NCBI RefSeq assembly: GCF_003672135.1
Contig: NC_039508.1
Coordinates: 5,642,001-5,706,000 of the forward strand
Source: Ooceraea biroi
Taxonomy: Eukaryota; Arthropoda; Insecta; Hymenoptera; Formicidae
Direction: 5' to 3'
DNA: 64,000 nucleotides
Part shown: positions 13,572-25,700 of the stretch, in pieces
Layout of the letters: each line of letters begins with the position of its first letter
Position numbering within the stretch: the first letter of the stretch is position 1
Program-made: the position numbers and the translations under genes
Notes under the pieces: generated by a model
The model's database searches: none
Told to the model about the DNA's origin: nothing
The model's input: the letters and a program-made list of their open reading frames with translations, nothing else

Positions 13572-16500
13572 CTGAATTTAATCGGTCGAGCGAGTACATC
13601 GATCAAGCTGATATATGTATTTTCGAAGCTTCATTCGAGGAGAAATTTCGGATTTTCTTGCGGACTTTTGAAGAAAGAGAGATTTATATTTTGGAATAAA
13701 ATACCGCACGCGAAACGTACAATCGCATTTATATATTTGTTTTTGTACAGAGATTTTTGGAAACATGTGCACGAGAAGTAACGAAAAGTTGTTTTTTTCA
13801 GAGAGGTGCCATCTCTCTCTCTCTCTCTTTCTCTCAATCCACAGTGTGTTTTTTGCAAAACTATTGTTAATTCGTCGCTAGTAGAATAGAATGGAGAACG
13901 CTTACCTGTCAAAATATTTCCTGAAAGTACCGCTCACACAGTAGAGGGCGATAGGATTGATGCAGCTGTTGGTGAACGCAAGGCAGAAACCCAAAATGCG
14001 AAAATAGTGCCAGAAAGCGTTGTAATCCTTCTGCGCGTTCGGATGGAGGTAAAACCACAGCATGAAAACGTGTTGCGGGAAGAAACATACGGCGAACACA
14101 ATGACGAAAGCCATCACCATCTTCGCTACTTTTTTACGGGCTTGCACTTGTTTCACCTGAAATCCAGTGTGCATCGGTGTACAAAAGCTACGTAGTGTTT
14201 ACTGTGCAAACCACCTCAAGGTAGCAACACCGCATAAATCTTGAACTGAGATTATCCGTGGATAATACGGTAGAAAGAGAGAGGGAGAGAGTGAGATAAT
14301 GAGAAACATAAAGAGACAGAGGAAATCAGTGAAAAAGAATAAGCTAAAGAAAGACAAAGACCGAAAGAAACGAAGAGACGATGGAAGAGAGAGAGAAATG
14401 AAAATTGGAATTTTTATAAGAGGAGTACTTTATTTCTGCCGCACACTGTGCTTGAACGCATAATAAATTACCTGGCCCTGCATCTCGCCGGGTATATTTC
14501 TCGTGCTGTGTATAAGGTGTCTGGCCATCAGCATGTAGAAAACCGCGATGATGCTGAGTGGTATCACATAGTAGATGAAGAAGCGACATATCAAGATCAC
14601 CTTCGGATAGTACGGTCCGTATTCCTCGGGAAACGGATAGCACGCCTTGGGAAAATCATTAGGAAAGATCATTAGCGAAAGTGTGATTGATGAACGCGAG
14701 ACGTTCCGCTGGAACATTGAAAGGGAGGAATGTCGTTGCATTTCATTAAGGAACGTCTATTCGTAATTTTTGCGTAATTTTAGCGTAATACGGTGGTTCA
14801 GGATAAACCGCGATGCTTTTACAGGCTCGATCTAAAACGGGACTCTTTATGAGCACGATGATCCGACTTACGCAAAAGCTCACGTTCCGGTTCACCTTGA
14901 AGACTCTGATATACGAGAAGGAAGCTGGGATCGCGCATACTATAGCCAAGAGCCAAATCAGCACTGCAACGATCGCGGTAAAGCGTGTTGCTCGTCTTCC
15001 GCTACCTTAAACGAACGAATAAGTAATTTATTCGCTGCGCTTCAGTTCTCAGTTTCATGTATTGCAGTATAGTAACAACATAGTTTTCTTATTTTTTATA
15101 AAAGATTTCTGTAAAATTCTGTGATCTAAAAATATATGCGGATATGCCGCTTTAACACTAACCAAGAAGTGTCGCTCATAATATCGTTCTTGGAGTGTTA
15201 CATCGTCTTGAATCGAGATATTGTTAACAAAGAATGTTCCTATTTGTTATATTCATATTTTTATTGGAAACTTTTTTCGTTTCGTGCGATTTCCCGGGAT
15301 ACGAATATCGTTTTCCGAAACTACTGTAAAATCGTATGTACCTGTAACGTGCAATTTTCGCATGGGATCCACAATGGCGAAAAATCTGTCTGCTGAGAGA
15401 GCAGTTAACGTGAAAACGGATACTCCGATGGAAATATCCTTCGCGCACTCGGAGAGTTTGCATAGTAAGAGCCCGAAAGGCCAGGAGTCCAAAATGTAGA
15501 CGGTGAATGTGAACGGTACGCATGTTACTATCACCTACAAAACAGAACGAGCAGTTACGCATAAATGATGATCAATCAAACTTAAGGAAGATTATAAAGT
15601 AGAAAACACACATATATTCTATTGAATATATTTTGAATATATAACATTGTGTGCATATATCAATACTTGGATATTCGACAATAGCAAAGAAAGCAAGCTC
15701 GAGGTCAATTCTTACTCCACATCGTTGATGCCTATTAAAAAAATCTGAAAATTTGATATTCGAGGGATTTATGCCTTTTGGATATGCTATGCTCATCGAT
15801 CTCAGAGACCTGCTTGTCAAGAAGTGGTAAATATCCGTCGCGCGCGTGCTCGCATGAACTCATCGTGACGCATAGCACGTTGTTACGTTGTATGAGAATG
15901 TAAGTTATTTGTAGGTAGAGCGAAAAAAGGAGCAATAAATTTTCGGAGGCGCACGAGGATCGAAGTACATTCAGTAGCCTGTCCGTTGAAAATTTCGGAA
16001 ATGATGTATGAGACGGTAAATATGAAGCCAGGCCTGCCAAGAGCTCCGTACACCACGTTAACACCGTTATTTGATGTACAGGGCTGAGAGAGAGATGAGT
16101 CGAGCTATCTGCATTACATGGGATTTGCTGCAAAGCAACGATGCGGCATGCGAGAACGGACTTGTGCCTCTGTACATAGCGACGTCGCAGCTAAATCGAT
16201 CGATTTCGGCTTTTCTATCTGATGAAACTCGCGTGCACTGCAAGAAGGATTTAAAAGTCTCATTTTTGCGTGAATATCTTCGGTTTATTGGCGTGGGTTC
16301 CGCAAATGAAGTCCCGTAAATGAAGCGAAAATGAATTGATCGCACTTCTGAGCTTTCTAAATGCGCAAACGGGAATAAAAACGTCAGATCGCAAGGGAAC
16401 GCATTTACTTTAAAGGAAGTGCTCCCCACAGTCTTAAGAATCCTGAGAGCGTGCGGGTGAAAAAGCAATTCGCCATCTGTCAAAAGTTTCAGGCAATATT

Positions 16501-17661
16501 GCCTCCAAAGTTTTCACATTTCATTTCTTCTGATGCTAACCGGATTAAGCATATGATTTGATGTGACGTTGCTTTCTATAAAAATATTTTATAATTATGA
16601 GTTAATACTCTTTTCCTATAAAAATATTTTATGATTATGAGTTAATACTCTTTTCCCGAAATTATTAGATAATTTAATCGAGAAATTGTCATCTGTATCA
16701 AATTGGATTATTATGTATTCCAGCATGCTAATGACGTTAAACGCTCGAATATGTCCAGGTGTTAGCATTCCGGCAAATAATAGCAACTTCGTCATATTAT
16801 AGTCACATATTATAGTCACCTCATTTATCAGCGGTGTTCATATCTCTTGCAATTTTCCTTCTTGCAGTACCGAGTTTGCATTAAACACGCGATACGCTCA
16901 TAAGGTAGACATAATAAATAGTTAAGCAGCGAAAAGAATATATAACGAGCAAATGCAGAAAGAAACATTACTGAAGTAAAGCACGAAAAATATTTGAACA
17001 GTTATGAAATTTTAATCTTTGTACAAACATCGGCATATACAAAGCAGTGATATAAATAATGAAAAACATAGGAAAAACATCAAAAAATGAGAGAGCGTTT
17101 ATTTAGAGAAAGATCCGTATCTTTTGATGAATATTACAGCTGCACAAATATTCGCTGGCATCTCGAATATTGGCAAGCTCGCTTAAATCGATAGCAGCAG
17201 CAGCAGTATTATCAGCAGCAGCAGCAGCAGCTTGCAGTGAATGTGCACGAGTAGAGAGCTATGTTTTGCACGGTGCACCACAGGATTCCCCATGAAGAAG
17301 TCTAAATATTACGTGCCAGTAAATCCCCGAGCGCCAGCGACAGAACGTACGTATTGGGTACGTTCCTCATATTCGTGTGTCGGAGGATCGTGAGAGCGAG
17401 CACGCCGTTTCCGGTCAAGCCGATCAGCAGGATCAGGAGAAAGACGATCGGCACGATGTACGTTTCTGGTCGATCGCTATACGGCGTATACTCCTCTTCT
17501 TCGTCGTTGATTTCCTTGGTGATGGCACTGCCGATGATGCCATCGATGTTGCTGGCCTCCGTGTAATTCGATGTTAATGCCAACGGTATCATTCGCGTTG
17601 TCACCAGCAATGTCGCGAACGAGAAGGACGACGGTGCGTTGGTCGCGTGTGGCCAGGACAT
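13163..17661 (-). CDS. CCHamide neuropeptide receptor (class A GPCR, CCHa1-R/CCHa2-R type), six coding exons
   Basis: Cell-surface receptor expected to bind a CCHamide peptide and signal through a heterotrimeric G protein; in insects this family links gut/brain peptides to feeding and metabolism (family knowledge). Exons read on the minus strand: 17661-17317, 15534-15342, 15005-14872, 14645-14472, 14156-13906, 13571-13163. Phases agree and total 1506 nt, giving 501 residues. Visible: N-glycosylation site NYT at 32; TM1 about 68-93 with GNGVLAL; TM2 with LALGDLL; TM3 Cys140 and DRF at 164-166 (DRY position); TM4 exon with GRRATRF; ECL2 Cys224/Cys226; TM5 in exon 4; TM6 CFFP at 306-309; TM7 NPIALY at 349-354 (NPxxY position); CC at 378-379 as a possible palmitoylation site; long basic, Ser/Arg-rich tail. 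TM2 and TM3 resemble bombesin receptors and insect CCHamide receptors. Which of the two insect paralogs it is cannot be settled by eye. Confidence 0.93.
13812..13835. repeat. (TC)n microsatellite in receptor intron 5
   Basis: A run of TC dinucleotides with one TTT interruption, inside the 334-base intron between exons 5 and 6. Confidence 0.9.
13906..14156 (-). CDS. CCHamide receptor coding exon 5 (TM6, TM7)
   Basis: Residues 283-365 plus two bases of 366. The acceptor TTTCAG/GTG is strong. It carries VKQVQARKKVAKMV (ICL3/TM6 base), CFFPQHVFMLWFY (TM6; Phe replaces the usual Trp of CWxP), a DYNAFWH loop and NSCINPIALY (TM7). It ends FRKYFD plus AG at donor AG/GTAAGC, phase 2. Confidence 0.93.
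14251..14266. repeat. Inverted GATA-type motif ATTATCC-GT-GGATAAT
   Basis: A 7-base-arm palindrome in receptor intron 4, followed by ACGG. A related motif with the same outer bases (GATTATCC, GTGGATAATACG) is at 39926-39950. Confidence 0.6.
14271..14408 (-). repeat. Pyrimidine-rich tract in receptor intron 4
   Basis: The plus strand is almost pure A/G with GAGA runs for about 138 bases, so the pre-mRNA of the receptor has a long C/U-rich tract between exon 4 (donor 14471) and exon 5 (acceptor 14157). It is low-complexity and could bind polypyrimidine-tract proteins. Confidence 0.6.
14472..14645 (-). CDS. CCHamide receptor coding exon 4 (ECL2, TM5, ICL3)
   Basis: Residues 225-282, phase 0 at both ends. 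The acceptor is CCCAAG/GCG. It contains CYPFPEEYG, a family signature before TM5 with the second candidate ECL2 cysteine, then TM5 (FFIYYVIPLSIIAVFYMLMA), then IPGEMQGQ in ICL3. The donor is CAG/GTAATT. Confidence 0.92.
14872..15005 (-). CDS. CCHamide receptor coding exon 3 (ICL2 end, TM4, ECL2 start)
   Basis: Residues 180-224. The acceptor TTTAAG/GTAGC restores the frame as glycine, then SGRRATRF, which matches the GRRATR block of insect CCHamide receptors. TM4 is hydrophobic (AVLIWLLAIVCAIP). An N-V-S glycosylation site (Asn220) and Cys224 fall in ECL2. The donor TGC/GTAAGT is strong and phase 0. Confidence 0.9.
15342..15534 (-). CDS. CCHamide receptor coding exon 2 (end of TM2, ECL1, TM3)
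   Basis: Residues 116-180 (the last codon is split). The acceptor is TTTTGTAG followed by GTG; the codon before GTG would be a stop, so the boundary is tight. It carries VIVTCVPF (end of TM2), the WPFG motif of ECL1, the TM3 disulphide cysteine, the KDISIGVSVFTLTALS block and DRF. The donor is ACAG/GTACAT, phase 1. Confidence 0.92.
16576..16655. repeat. 40-bp tandem duplication in receptor intron 1
   Basis: Two head-to-tail copies, 16576-16615 and 16616-16655, both starting CTATAAAAATATTTTAT and differing at one base (AATT versus GATT). The near-identity points to a recent duplication. Confidence 0.92.
17193..17237. repeat. (CAG)n microsatellite in receptor intron 1
   Basis: Two runs of AGC/CAG triplets, about 5 and 7 units, separated by TATTAT, starting about 80 bases inside intron 1 from the exon 1 donor. 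Confidence 0.9.
17317..17661 (-). CDS. CCHamide receptor coding exon 1 (N-terminus, TM1, start of TM2)
   Basis: Encodes residues 1-115. The start chosen is the ATG at 17661 (G at -3), the first in-frame Met after the upstream acceptor. A second in-frame Met at 17592 would give 478 residues. The extracellular stretch is acidic (DEEEEY) with one NYT glycosylation site, followed by RPETYIVP, the run that leads into TM1 in CCHamide receptors. The exon ends after GATTTACTG (D-L-L). The next bases are GCACGT, so the donor appears to be GC rather than GT. Confidence 0.88.
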
Positions 17662-17807
17662 GACCGCTCGTGTCCGATGCAAGCACTGAAAAATTGTCGC
17701 TTCTCTCTTGCCGTTAACGAGAATACGACCCTCTTTGCATTTTGATCTGCCTCCCGTCGTCCGATCGTTACAAAGCCTCCGACGCCGGCGACAGTCACAT
17801 GTACCGG
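17662..17807 (-). other. 5' untranslated part of the first coding exon, with upstream splice acceptor
   Basis: On the minus strand a pyrimidine-rich run ending TTTTACAG lies at about 17837-17808, a strong acceptor. The sequence from 17807 to the ATG at 17661 has no in-frame Met, so it is best read as 5' UTR. This implies at least one non-coding exon and a promoter at higher coordinates that I could not place with certainty. Confidence 0.6.
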
Positions 17808-17837
17808 CTGTAAAATAAAAAAGAGAGGGAGCGCTGA

Positions 17838-20800
17838 TGAGACTTTTACGCAAGAAGCCTGAAACCAACTCATTTTCTGTTGGCTTGCGTCCTTTTGGAC
17901 ACAACGACGCGAGAAAACTTTATATTCGCTAGGAAACGGCATTCAATGAATGATTATTCAAAAGATGCACTCGATAACTATAGCACATCGATTTTAAAAT
18001 TCAACGTTAAATATAATATATCACAATTTATTGTTATAACATGTTGGTTTTAGAAAAACATATATGTAAAACATATATGACAACATCAATGCGTGCAATA
18101 AGTTCCAATAATTAGTAAATTACATTTTGAACCTTTTAAACATAGACATATTTATTAATGCTTTCTCGGAATATGTAATCCTATAGAGAGTTTTAATTTT
18201 CCACGAACATATCATTAATCGATATGTATATCGACGAAATGTTTCATGCAGTTCACACAAGGAAAAAGCCGTCGGCTGCATCAAACATTGATACAGTCCT
18301 CGTGACTTGAATCTCAACCCGATTCAATACTGAGGAACTGTCAAGTACTAAAGTAACTTTTGCGCTTTGGATGTATGACAAGTATTTCTCTTGATGAATG
18401 CAACTGATAAATATTGATAAAAGTTACTTATAAAAAAAGTATGTAATTTCGTTGCATTAAAAAATTATCGGCTGCTAGGTATAATAGGCAAATGAAATTT
18501 ATGCAACTTTAACTGTTGGTCATTGTTAAGATTAAAAGTTTTGGTCATTGCTGATTTCCAGTTTTCGCTGATTCACTTTAATAAATTGCATCTTACATGC
18601 TTCGATGACTTGATTGATTGCGAAATACGTTATTGTGCCTTCATGTTTTGCTCTGCTACATCATACTTCATCTTCGAGCTTTCGTCATGTTATCGTAAAT
18701 CGATTCATAACTTTATGAAAGGACGACTATGACGTAAAAGTGATCAAATATACAAAAAATAACATAACAGGAATAATTATAAAGGTAATCAAAAAGTGAT
18801 GTAACGGAAGCGCAAGAGCTTTACATCGGATGTCGGTTAAAGAGCTTCTACTCTTTCCTCGACTCTGCTCAGGATGAAAGTATTTATATATGTATAAGGT
18901 TGACATTTCACGAACTTCTTTCACATAAACAATATTATGTACTTTCTATAGGTACATTTAAAACCCTCGATATATTGACGATAAACTGAATGTATAATAT
19001 TTTATTCTATACCGGCAGGATTTGAAATGTGTACACCATAAATGAAATCTTACTGTGGGAACGAAATCAATGCATAAATTAATCGTAATATGATATGTGA
19101 TAATAATGTAAAGACCGTATCAAGTAATAATGTAAAGACAGTATCAGAATTCGAAAGAACTTTTGATACAAGATTAACGAAAATTTACAATTTTATTCTT
19201 TTTGTTGAGGCAGCATCGAAATATAAAGTTCAATTATAATCGGCGTTAGGAGCAAAATGGTTAAATATCGTCAAAAAGTTATATCTTTTGAGCATCTGTA
19301 AGATACGTACTTAAAATTTATCGCAAAATATTAAGAAAATGTACATGTAATAGAATATATAATAAAAAATATAATAGATAGGTAAATGTAATAGATGCTG
19401 TGATTACGTGATAGCTTACGCGTTCCAATGGGTTGTACACTCATTCTCGTGCATAACTTATGAATGAATTACAGGAAAAAGAGAGAAAACAATACTATTG
19501 CAGTACAGTAAACAAAGTACACATGATCGAATCATACAGTCGGAGGATTAGCTTACTCCTGTATCGAGGTAACATAGATTCATGAATGCAACATGCTGAG
19601 ATACCAGTGATATCGCACCTCTATATCTGGTTGCGAATTTCTATGAATATTGACCACTCTCGCACTGAGTAATATGTGTGTTACATATGTATATGTTACA
19701 TTCGCGTTGCACCTATGCATATCAAAGCTGGGATGTAATCGTGCGCTTTGATACAAATACAGTCATCAAGCGTCGCTCTGACAATGAGAGAAATTTCTTT
19801 CTTATGATTGCAATCGAGTCGTGAAACATCGCGAATGTAGCTATTGGAGAAAAATCCACGGTCCAAATTAAATTGCATTTTGCGATGTTTGTAAGACACA
19901 CGATGACCACGCAATCCACGATAATCTAAAGAGGAATCATGTCGCATCCAATATTTAGCCAACGAAACTGCACGGGAGAAAACGCAGAAGTTTCGCGCGA
20001 GATTCGCGTTTAATAAATGATTCTCAGCTTTTTCATGCCTCTCATGTAAAATATTGAAAAATGTCTCTGTGCGTGTGGGTGTTTTCATCAGGTTGTAAAT
20101 ATTTTTTATGCATTCATTTAATTAAATTTTCTGTTACATACCACATGTTATTTGTGGCGTCGTAAGTTTCACTTTGTGCCTATTTTGTCGGCATGTTCGA
20201 AAATAAAATAATTAAAAGAACGTAACTCTCTTTGTTTATTCCAGTGTAATTACGTTATAAAAAATACTCAGTTACATGTTGGTAACAATTGGTTTATGTT
20301 GGTAACAATTTATATATCAATTGTGCAAGCTGTGTCGACAGATCGAAAACTCATGGGAACGTAAGCTGAGAAAGCATAAAATGCAGAATGCAAAATTAGA
20401 GATTAAGGAAAGAACGAATGAAAACAAAAGAAAGCAATAGAAAGATTAAGAAGGATGATAGAGATTAAGAAAGCAAATGGAAAATGCTGAGGTAAGATGA
20501 AACAGGGTAAAGTGAAAGGAGAATGAGAGAAGACGAGAAAATTGCAAAGCAATCTTTGTGAATCAAGCTTAGTTAGAGGCATATGCTTAGATTTAGGTAA
20601 ATAATTTAATAAATATACATGTATGCTAATCTCGAAGAAAACGCAGGGGAGAAATAACTGCTAATCTGACAGTGTAACGCAAGCACAATTCATATTACGA
20701 ATGCATAGAATTATACATTAAGAGATTTTATCGCAATTTAATGAAGTTTCAGGGACGATCGCGTAGACTAAGATTCGTGAATACAATTGCAAGTTTCAGG

Positions 20801-22317
20801 TGGAGGAAAGTTTCAGAGATTTCGTGAACTTTGTTACGCAATAATTTGTAATTAAGAGATTATTCTATTCTAGTCTAGGATATCAACTACCAATAACATT
20901 TCACCATACAAAATCGATGTTTCTTGGAAACGTAAAACATCGCGACGCAACAGCGATAATCAGTGTGCATGTCACATGAATAAAACTGCCGCAATTTAAA
21001 TCTTTCTATAATGAAGGAGCGATTTTTCCGCCGGCAACAATGTCTGTTGTTGTCACTTTGCACGAGCAAAAACTGCTTTCCCTGTAAAACGCGAAATCTC
21101 GGCTGGCGTCATAAACATTTTAACGACCTATGATGAGGATCGTTTCAAACGTTTTCCTCTTGGGGAGGGAATCGCGGATCAAATGCTTAATTGGGACAAG
21201 AAAATAATCAGATCCGGACACATGGCCCGACGAATTTGCGGTCGGTTGGGCCATCCCCTTTGCCATTTATCCCATAACGACTCCATAACGTTCGGTCATT
21301 ATCAAATGTTACATTTCCGTTCCTGCTTACGCTTTAATTCACAAATCTAACGTCTATCCTTCAGACATTAGTCTTTAGACGCAGAACCTGACAAAAAATA
21401 CTACTATAATGTTAAATGTACCGTAATGTCTCGATATATCAAGATATTGAATTGACATTGAGTCGCTTCTGCGCTTTGACTACCTTTCTGCACACCACTG
21501 CGATAACGTAGCTCTGCTTTCCTTTCCGCTCTGTACATTCTGCCTATATTTACACAAATATTCCTTTCTTTCTATTTGTTAAGATAATATTAGTAACACG
21601 TACCGCGAACTATAATAGATTATTGCATTTCTGTGCTGCGTTCAACTTACAGTCATTTCTCTCTCGCGTTATGACGTGCATTTTGCCATGTTATTTCCTT
21701 AAGAAAATATATATAAGGAAAAGCAATTGTCGCAAAGAGAAGTGTTGAATTATCGACTTGTTGTTACAGTTATCGGATTCTATCATCAAACGCGTTTTCT
21801 GCGAAGATATTAGACAGATTTGCCGCATGCCGCACTCGCGCTCGATCGATACAGGAGCTAAAAGAAATTTCTTTTCGTCAGCCCCGGGTGATTTCCCTCC
21901 ATTTACGATCTACCTGACCTCGTAATAACTCAACTATCAATACCGTCGCAGGTGGCAAGGCCGACGCCGTGTTGGCGATCTCGGTAGCTTTCGTGGGTGG
22001 AAAAAGTTCATGTTTTCAATGGAGTTTAATTAACCCTCAAATTAAGAATCAATGACGCGAAATAACGTAGATAGAAATATTCTCGAATATCAAATTTGTC
22101 TCGATTGAACATCGATGTAACGGAGGATCTGTGCGGCGATCACATTGGAAAAATATGCAAGTGGACATACAGCAACATGTAAGCGCAAGATACAGAAAGC
22201 TAGTGAGATGTAAAATAGTAATCCAAGACTGCAAGTACGCTCCTTGACACATTCTAGATCTTCATTAATAAAAATTCACGATGTCTAATAGTTGCGCGAC
22301 ATTGAGTATTAAACTTA
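17838..22317. other. No gene supported; probable 5' intron or upstream region of the receptor
   Basis: Because the receptor has an acceptor at 17808, at least part of this stretch must be intron. GC-richer patches at 21100-21320 and 21820-21990 may be conserved regulatory DNA. The first contains the short stem ATGGCCC/GGGCCAT (21222-21254). Confidence 0.4.
19101..19147. repeat. 24-bp tandem duplication
   Basis: TAATAATGTAAAGAC followed by CGTATCAAG, then a second copy with AGTATCAG. Confidence 0.9.
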
Positions 22318-22738
22318 CAAGGGACCTGTCACGACTGTCCGAAACCGATTTGATTCTCCTTGAAATATGTTATTAAGTATAAAAATCTAAGAGACACGTA
22401 TTTTTTTATACGTGCCCAATCTCACTTTTAAGGGGTAAAACACCCCCTGAAAGGTTCGGCATATTTACTTTTTAGAGAATATTTTCGAAACCGTGAGAGA
22501 TACAAAACAATGTTTTAGATAAAAGTTTAATGGAAAATAACGTTGTTGAAAATGATGTAATAAAATTTTGCAAAAATTTAATATTTTGCAAAATATCCCT
22601 ACCACCATCCCTTATTTTTACCCCTTAAAAGTGAGATTGGGCACGTATAAAAAAAAACGTGTCTCTTAGATTTTTATACTTAATAACATATTTCAAGGAG
22701 AATCAAATCGGTTTCGAACAGTCGTGACAGGTCTCTTG
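22318..22738. mobile_element. 421-bp miniature inverted-repeat element, TTA flanks
   Basis: The arms of 123 bp (22318-22440 and 22616-22738) are nearly identical, with ends CAAGGGACC and GGTCTCTTG. TTA lies immediately outside both ends, a 3-bp target duplication that would suit PIF/Harbinger (TWA target), though the ends alone do not prove it. The short centre has no coding sequence. Arm similarity suggests fairly recent insertion. Confidence 0.83.
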
Positions 22739-25700
22739 TTAGTTAAACTTCAGGATTACGAATGAACAATAGAATCTTATGTCACATTTAATCTCGAATA
22801 GCCGTAACAAAGTATTTCACTGGAACCTAAGTATGGACAGTGTCAGACTTGGCGTTTAGAATTTGCCATTTTAACAAAAAAAATTAAGTGAAGCTTACTT
22901 AATTAGCAATTAAAACCTTGTCAAAGGACATTCCGTGATTATTGTCTACGTCGACGTCCGTGACGTTGATTACGTAAATCATCAGGCGCAAGGATGGACT
23001 TATCCACCGTAAACCGCAATACGTTGCACCGGAGAACAATGGCCGTCAGTGCCAGCAAAGCGCTGCAAGAGCAGCAAAAGCGACACATCTGTCTTGATTT
23101 GCAGCATTACCGAGTGTCATTAACACATTAATTCTATACATTGTCTCCGCAAAATTCTGAGAGTCCGATAGAGAATCTACGGTTACTATCACGTCGAAAG
23201 CGATTATCCGCATGCACCATGTGGGCGATTTGTGCACCGCGTGCTCAGAACGTGATAATAGTTCTAGATCTAGACTGGTTCCTTCCTGTTCTTAGACACG
23301 GTGAGGTACTTCGCACCCTAGATAACTTTTCAGTGGAATCAAGAGCTTAACCACGTAGATCTTGGGACTCCAAACTAGGTCTCGACAAACTCACACATCG
23401 CATTTGCGAGTGATTATCATGTTAATATGCTTCGAGTCGCTGCACGTTGTACTTTCATCAACACTGTAGGAACTATGACCGATTTAATCTACAAATCGCT
23501 CGCACATTGATGAACAACATCGCACGTGCGGCTGTACAGCCGATAAACACTCAATTAGCATCATCGATTAATATCGGCATAAATATTTTACGGTGGGACG
23601 AGCGTTTACGGGCAAGCGGCTATTGGCCAGCTGGATATTATACACGTCCGTTATGTGTGTCTGAAATGTGTGTCTGAAAAATCATTTATTAGTCCGCACG
23701 CATGACACACGCCTCTCTGATGCTTATGAGCGAATATATGCTTCCTGTAATGCACAATATGACATTTAGAACGCACGAGCGAACTTCATAAATCCTCGAG
23801 ATGTGGTGCGGGAAACACCGACGTACGCATTAATGCGATATTCGCCGATGCTGCGACATTTGATATCCCCGGTATGGGACAGATGCTATACCGCCAGAAA
23901 CTGTTTTAAGAAACGTTTCGCGATGTTATGCTACATATCATATGTACATGAACAATGTCGATGAAAGAGATCGATCCCTATCGTCGAAACTTATTAACTT
24001 ACTTAATGAATGAGTTTTCACGAAATTGTGATACTTGATATGAATTCTTATAATTAGCATGACTCACATACAGCACCGTTCACACATTTTCGGCTCGATT
24101 AAGGCCCGACACGGCAAAAATCGTTTAAAATTACAATGGAATTTGTTAGATAGCTAGCTAACCGGCATTCGTGCCATCCTCACACACGCAATGCGGTGCC
24201 TGTTAAATGGCGATAGCTCATATATTTTCAGGAAGTTTGACATCATATAATGGCGTTTATTCTCTTTGCATGGAGAAACTGGAATTCGTGGACAAGAGCC
24301 AAATTACTATCTGGAATAGCATTAAGCAAAACGAAAAAATTATATATATAAATTTTGCGAATGCTCGTGAAACGTGATTTCTCACGAGGAATTGAGGGAA
24401 TCACTAAAAGAGTTATATACACAGAGTTTATAAAGGGATAAGGGACGCGAAACGATTCGTTAAAATATATATGCGTAAAAATAATTCATGCATTTGAAGT
24501 TCCTTTTTCATTTGAATCGTTGTCATTCGTTCCCATAGACCTTTTCAAGTAATTTATAGTGATCATAAATTTGAGCATATTTTGATAGGAGTGAATTTGA
24601 TAGTTTTCTTTGCGGCAATAAATATTCTTAAACACTATCCTTCAGAGCTTTTTAATATTCCTGAAAAAAGGTATAGAAATTATATTTTCAACGGAGAATT
24701 CAAATATTTCTTTCTCTTGCACATATTTTTATCAATATAAATTATTATACATTATGTTATATATTATATGAGTAAACTCCGTGATTCTTTTGTTATTTCG
24801 TACTTTGTATTTTACAAGTACCTTCTCACAGACTCAAAATTTCCCAAATTATTCACTATGAAAATAGCAATTTATCTTCAGGTTCTGCGCAAAACGAGCG
24901 TTATGAGCGCAGACGGGAAGTTTACATAAAACGTGATACATTTAAACTACGTGGAAGGCATAACAAAGACATTATACATAAATCAGACATTAACAGAAAT
25001 GACGCTCGCACATTTATAATCGGATCGCATTCTCATTCCGGTTTCTTGTTGTCTCTAAGAGTAGCTTTTCTCCAAGCCGCTTACTGGAATTGTCGCTGTT
25101 CATTTAATTCATATTTCTGCTATTAATAACAACATTCAATGTACATACGAACAAAGTCGTTTTTATTACATAGTGAATGCTCAAGATTGAAATATTCATG
25201 TAAAAGTGCCAACATTAATTATGTGCATAAGCATCCCACTGCAAAGTGAACTAATTAAAAACATTATTATATCTTCCGTCTACAAAGGATCTTACTACAA
25301 AACGGTCACGAGTGCAACAAGCATGTGTAATTGCAGAGCTTTTATACGTTAGCGTATACAGTCATATGGTTCTTTATAGAATGAAGCAATTCTTTTTTGA
25401 AAAAAAGATTGTTTAACATTTTTTATCATTTATAACATATTCCATAAGTTTTGTGTATGTATGCTTGCATTGCTGTGATAGAATATTACACTGTGACTGG
25501 TTCCGAGTAAGTAAATATCTATGGGAAGACTACACTTTTAAATGAATTTTGAGACGAAAAGGGCGATTTTATTACAAACATTTATATTGATTCCGAATGT
25601 TTAACATGAAAAATTAGAGGATTGTTAGCATATCGCGTCTCAATTTTGCATGGAAATTTTGCAAACAGAAAATCTCGCCGTTTGTTTTCTACCCCCAAAA

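Noticed and set aside
13335..13781. 148-codon plus-strand open frame over the receptor's last exon
   Set aside because: It is the antisense of exon 6 and intron 5 and resembles no protein; the minus-strand exon explains the sequence.
16067..16483. 138-codon minus-strand open frame inside receptor intron 1
   Set aside because: No GPCR-like or other recognisable sequence, no clean splice phases that would insert it into helix 2, and neighbouring frames are also open.
19696..20088. 130-codon minus-strand open frame
   Set aside because: No recognisable domain; a second frame over the same DNA is also open.
21910..22052. Acceptor-like CGTCGCAG followed by an open stretch (GGKADAVLAISVAFVGGK)
   Set aside because: Only about 45 codons in total, with a stop on each side, and no partner exon.
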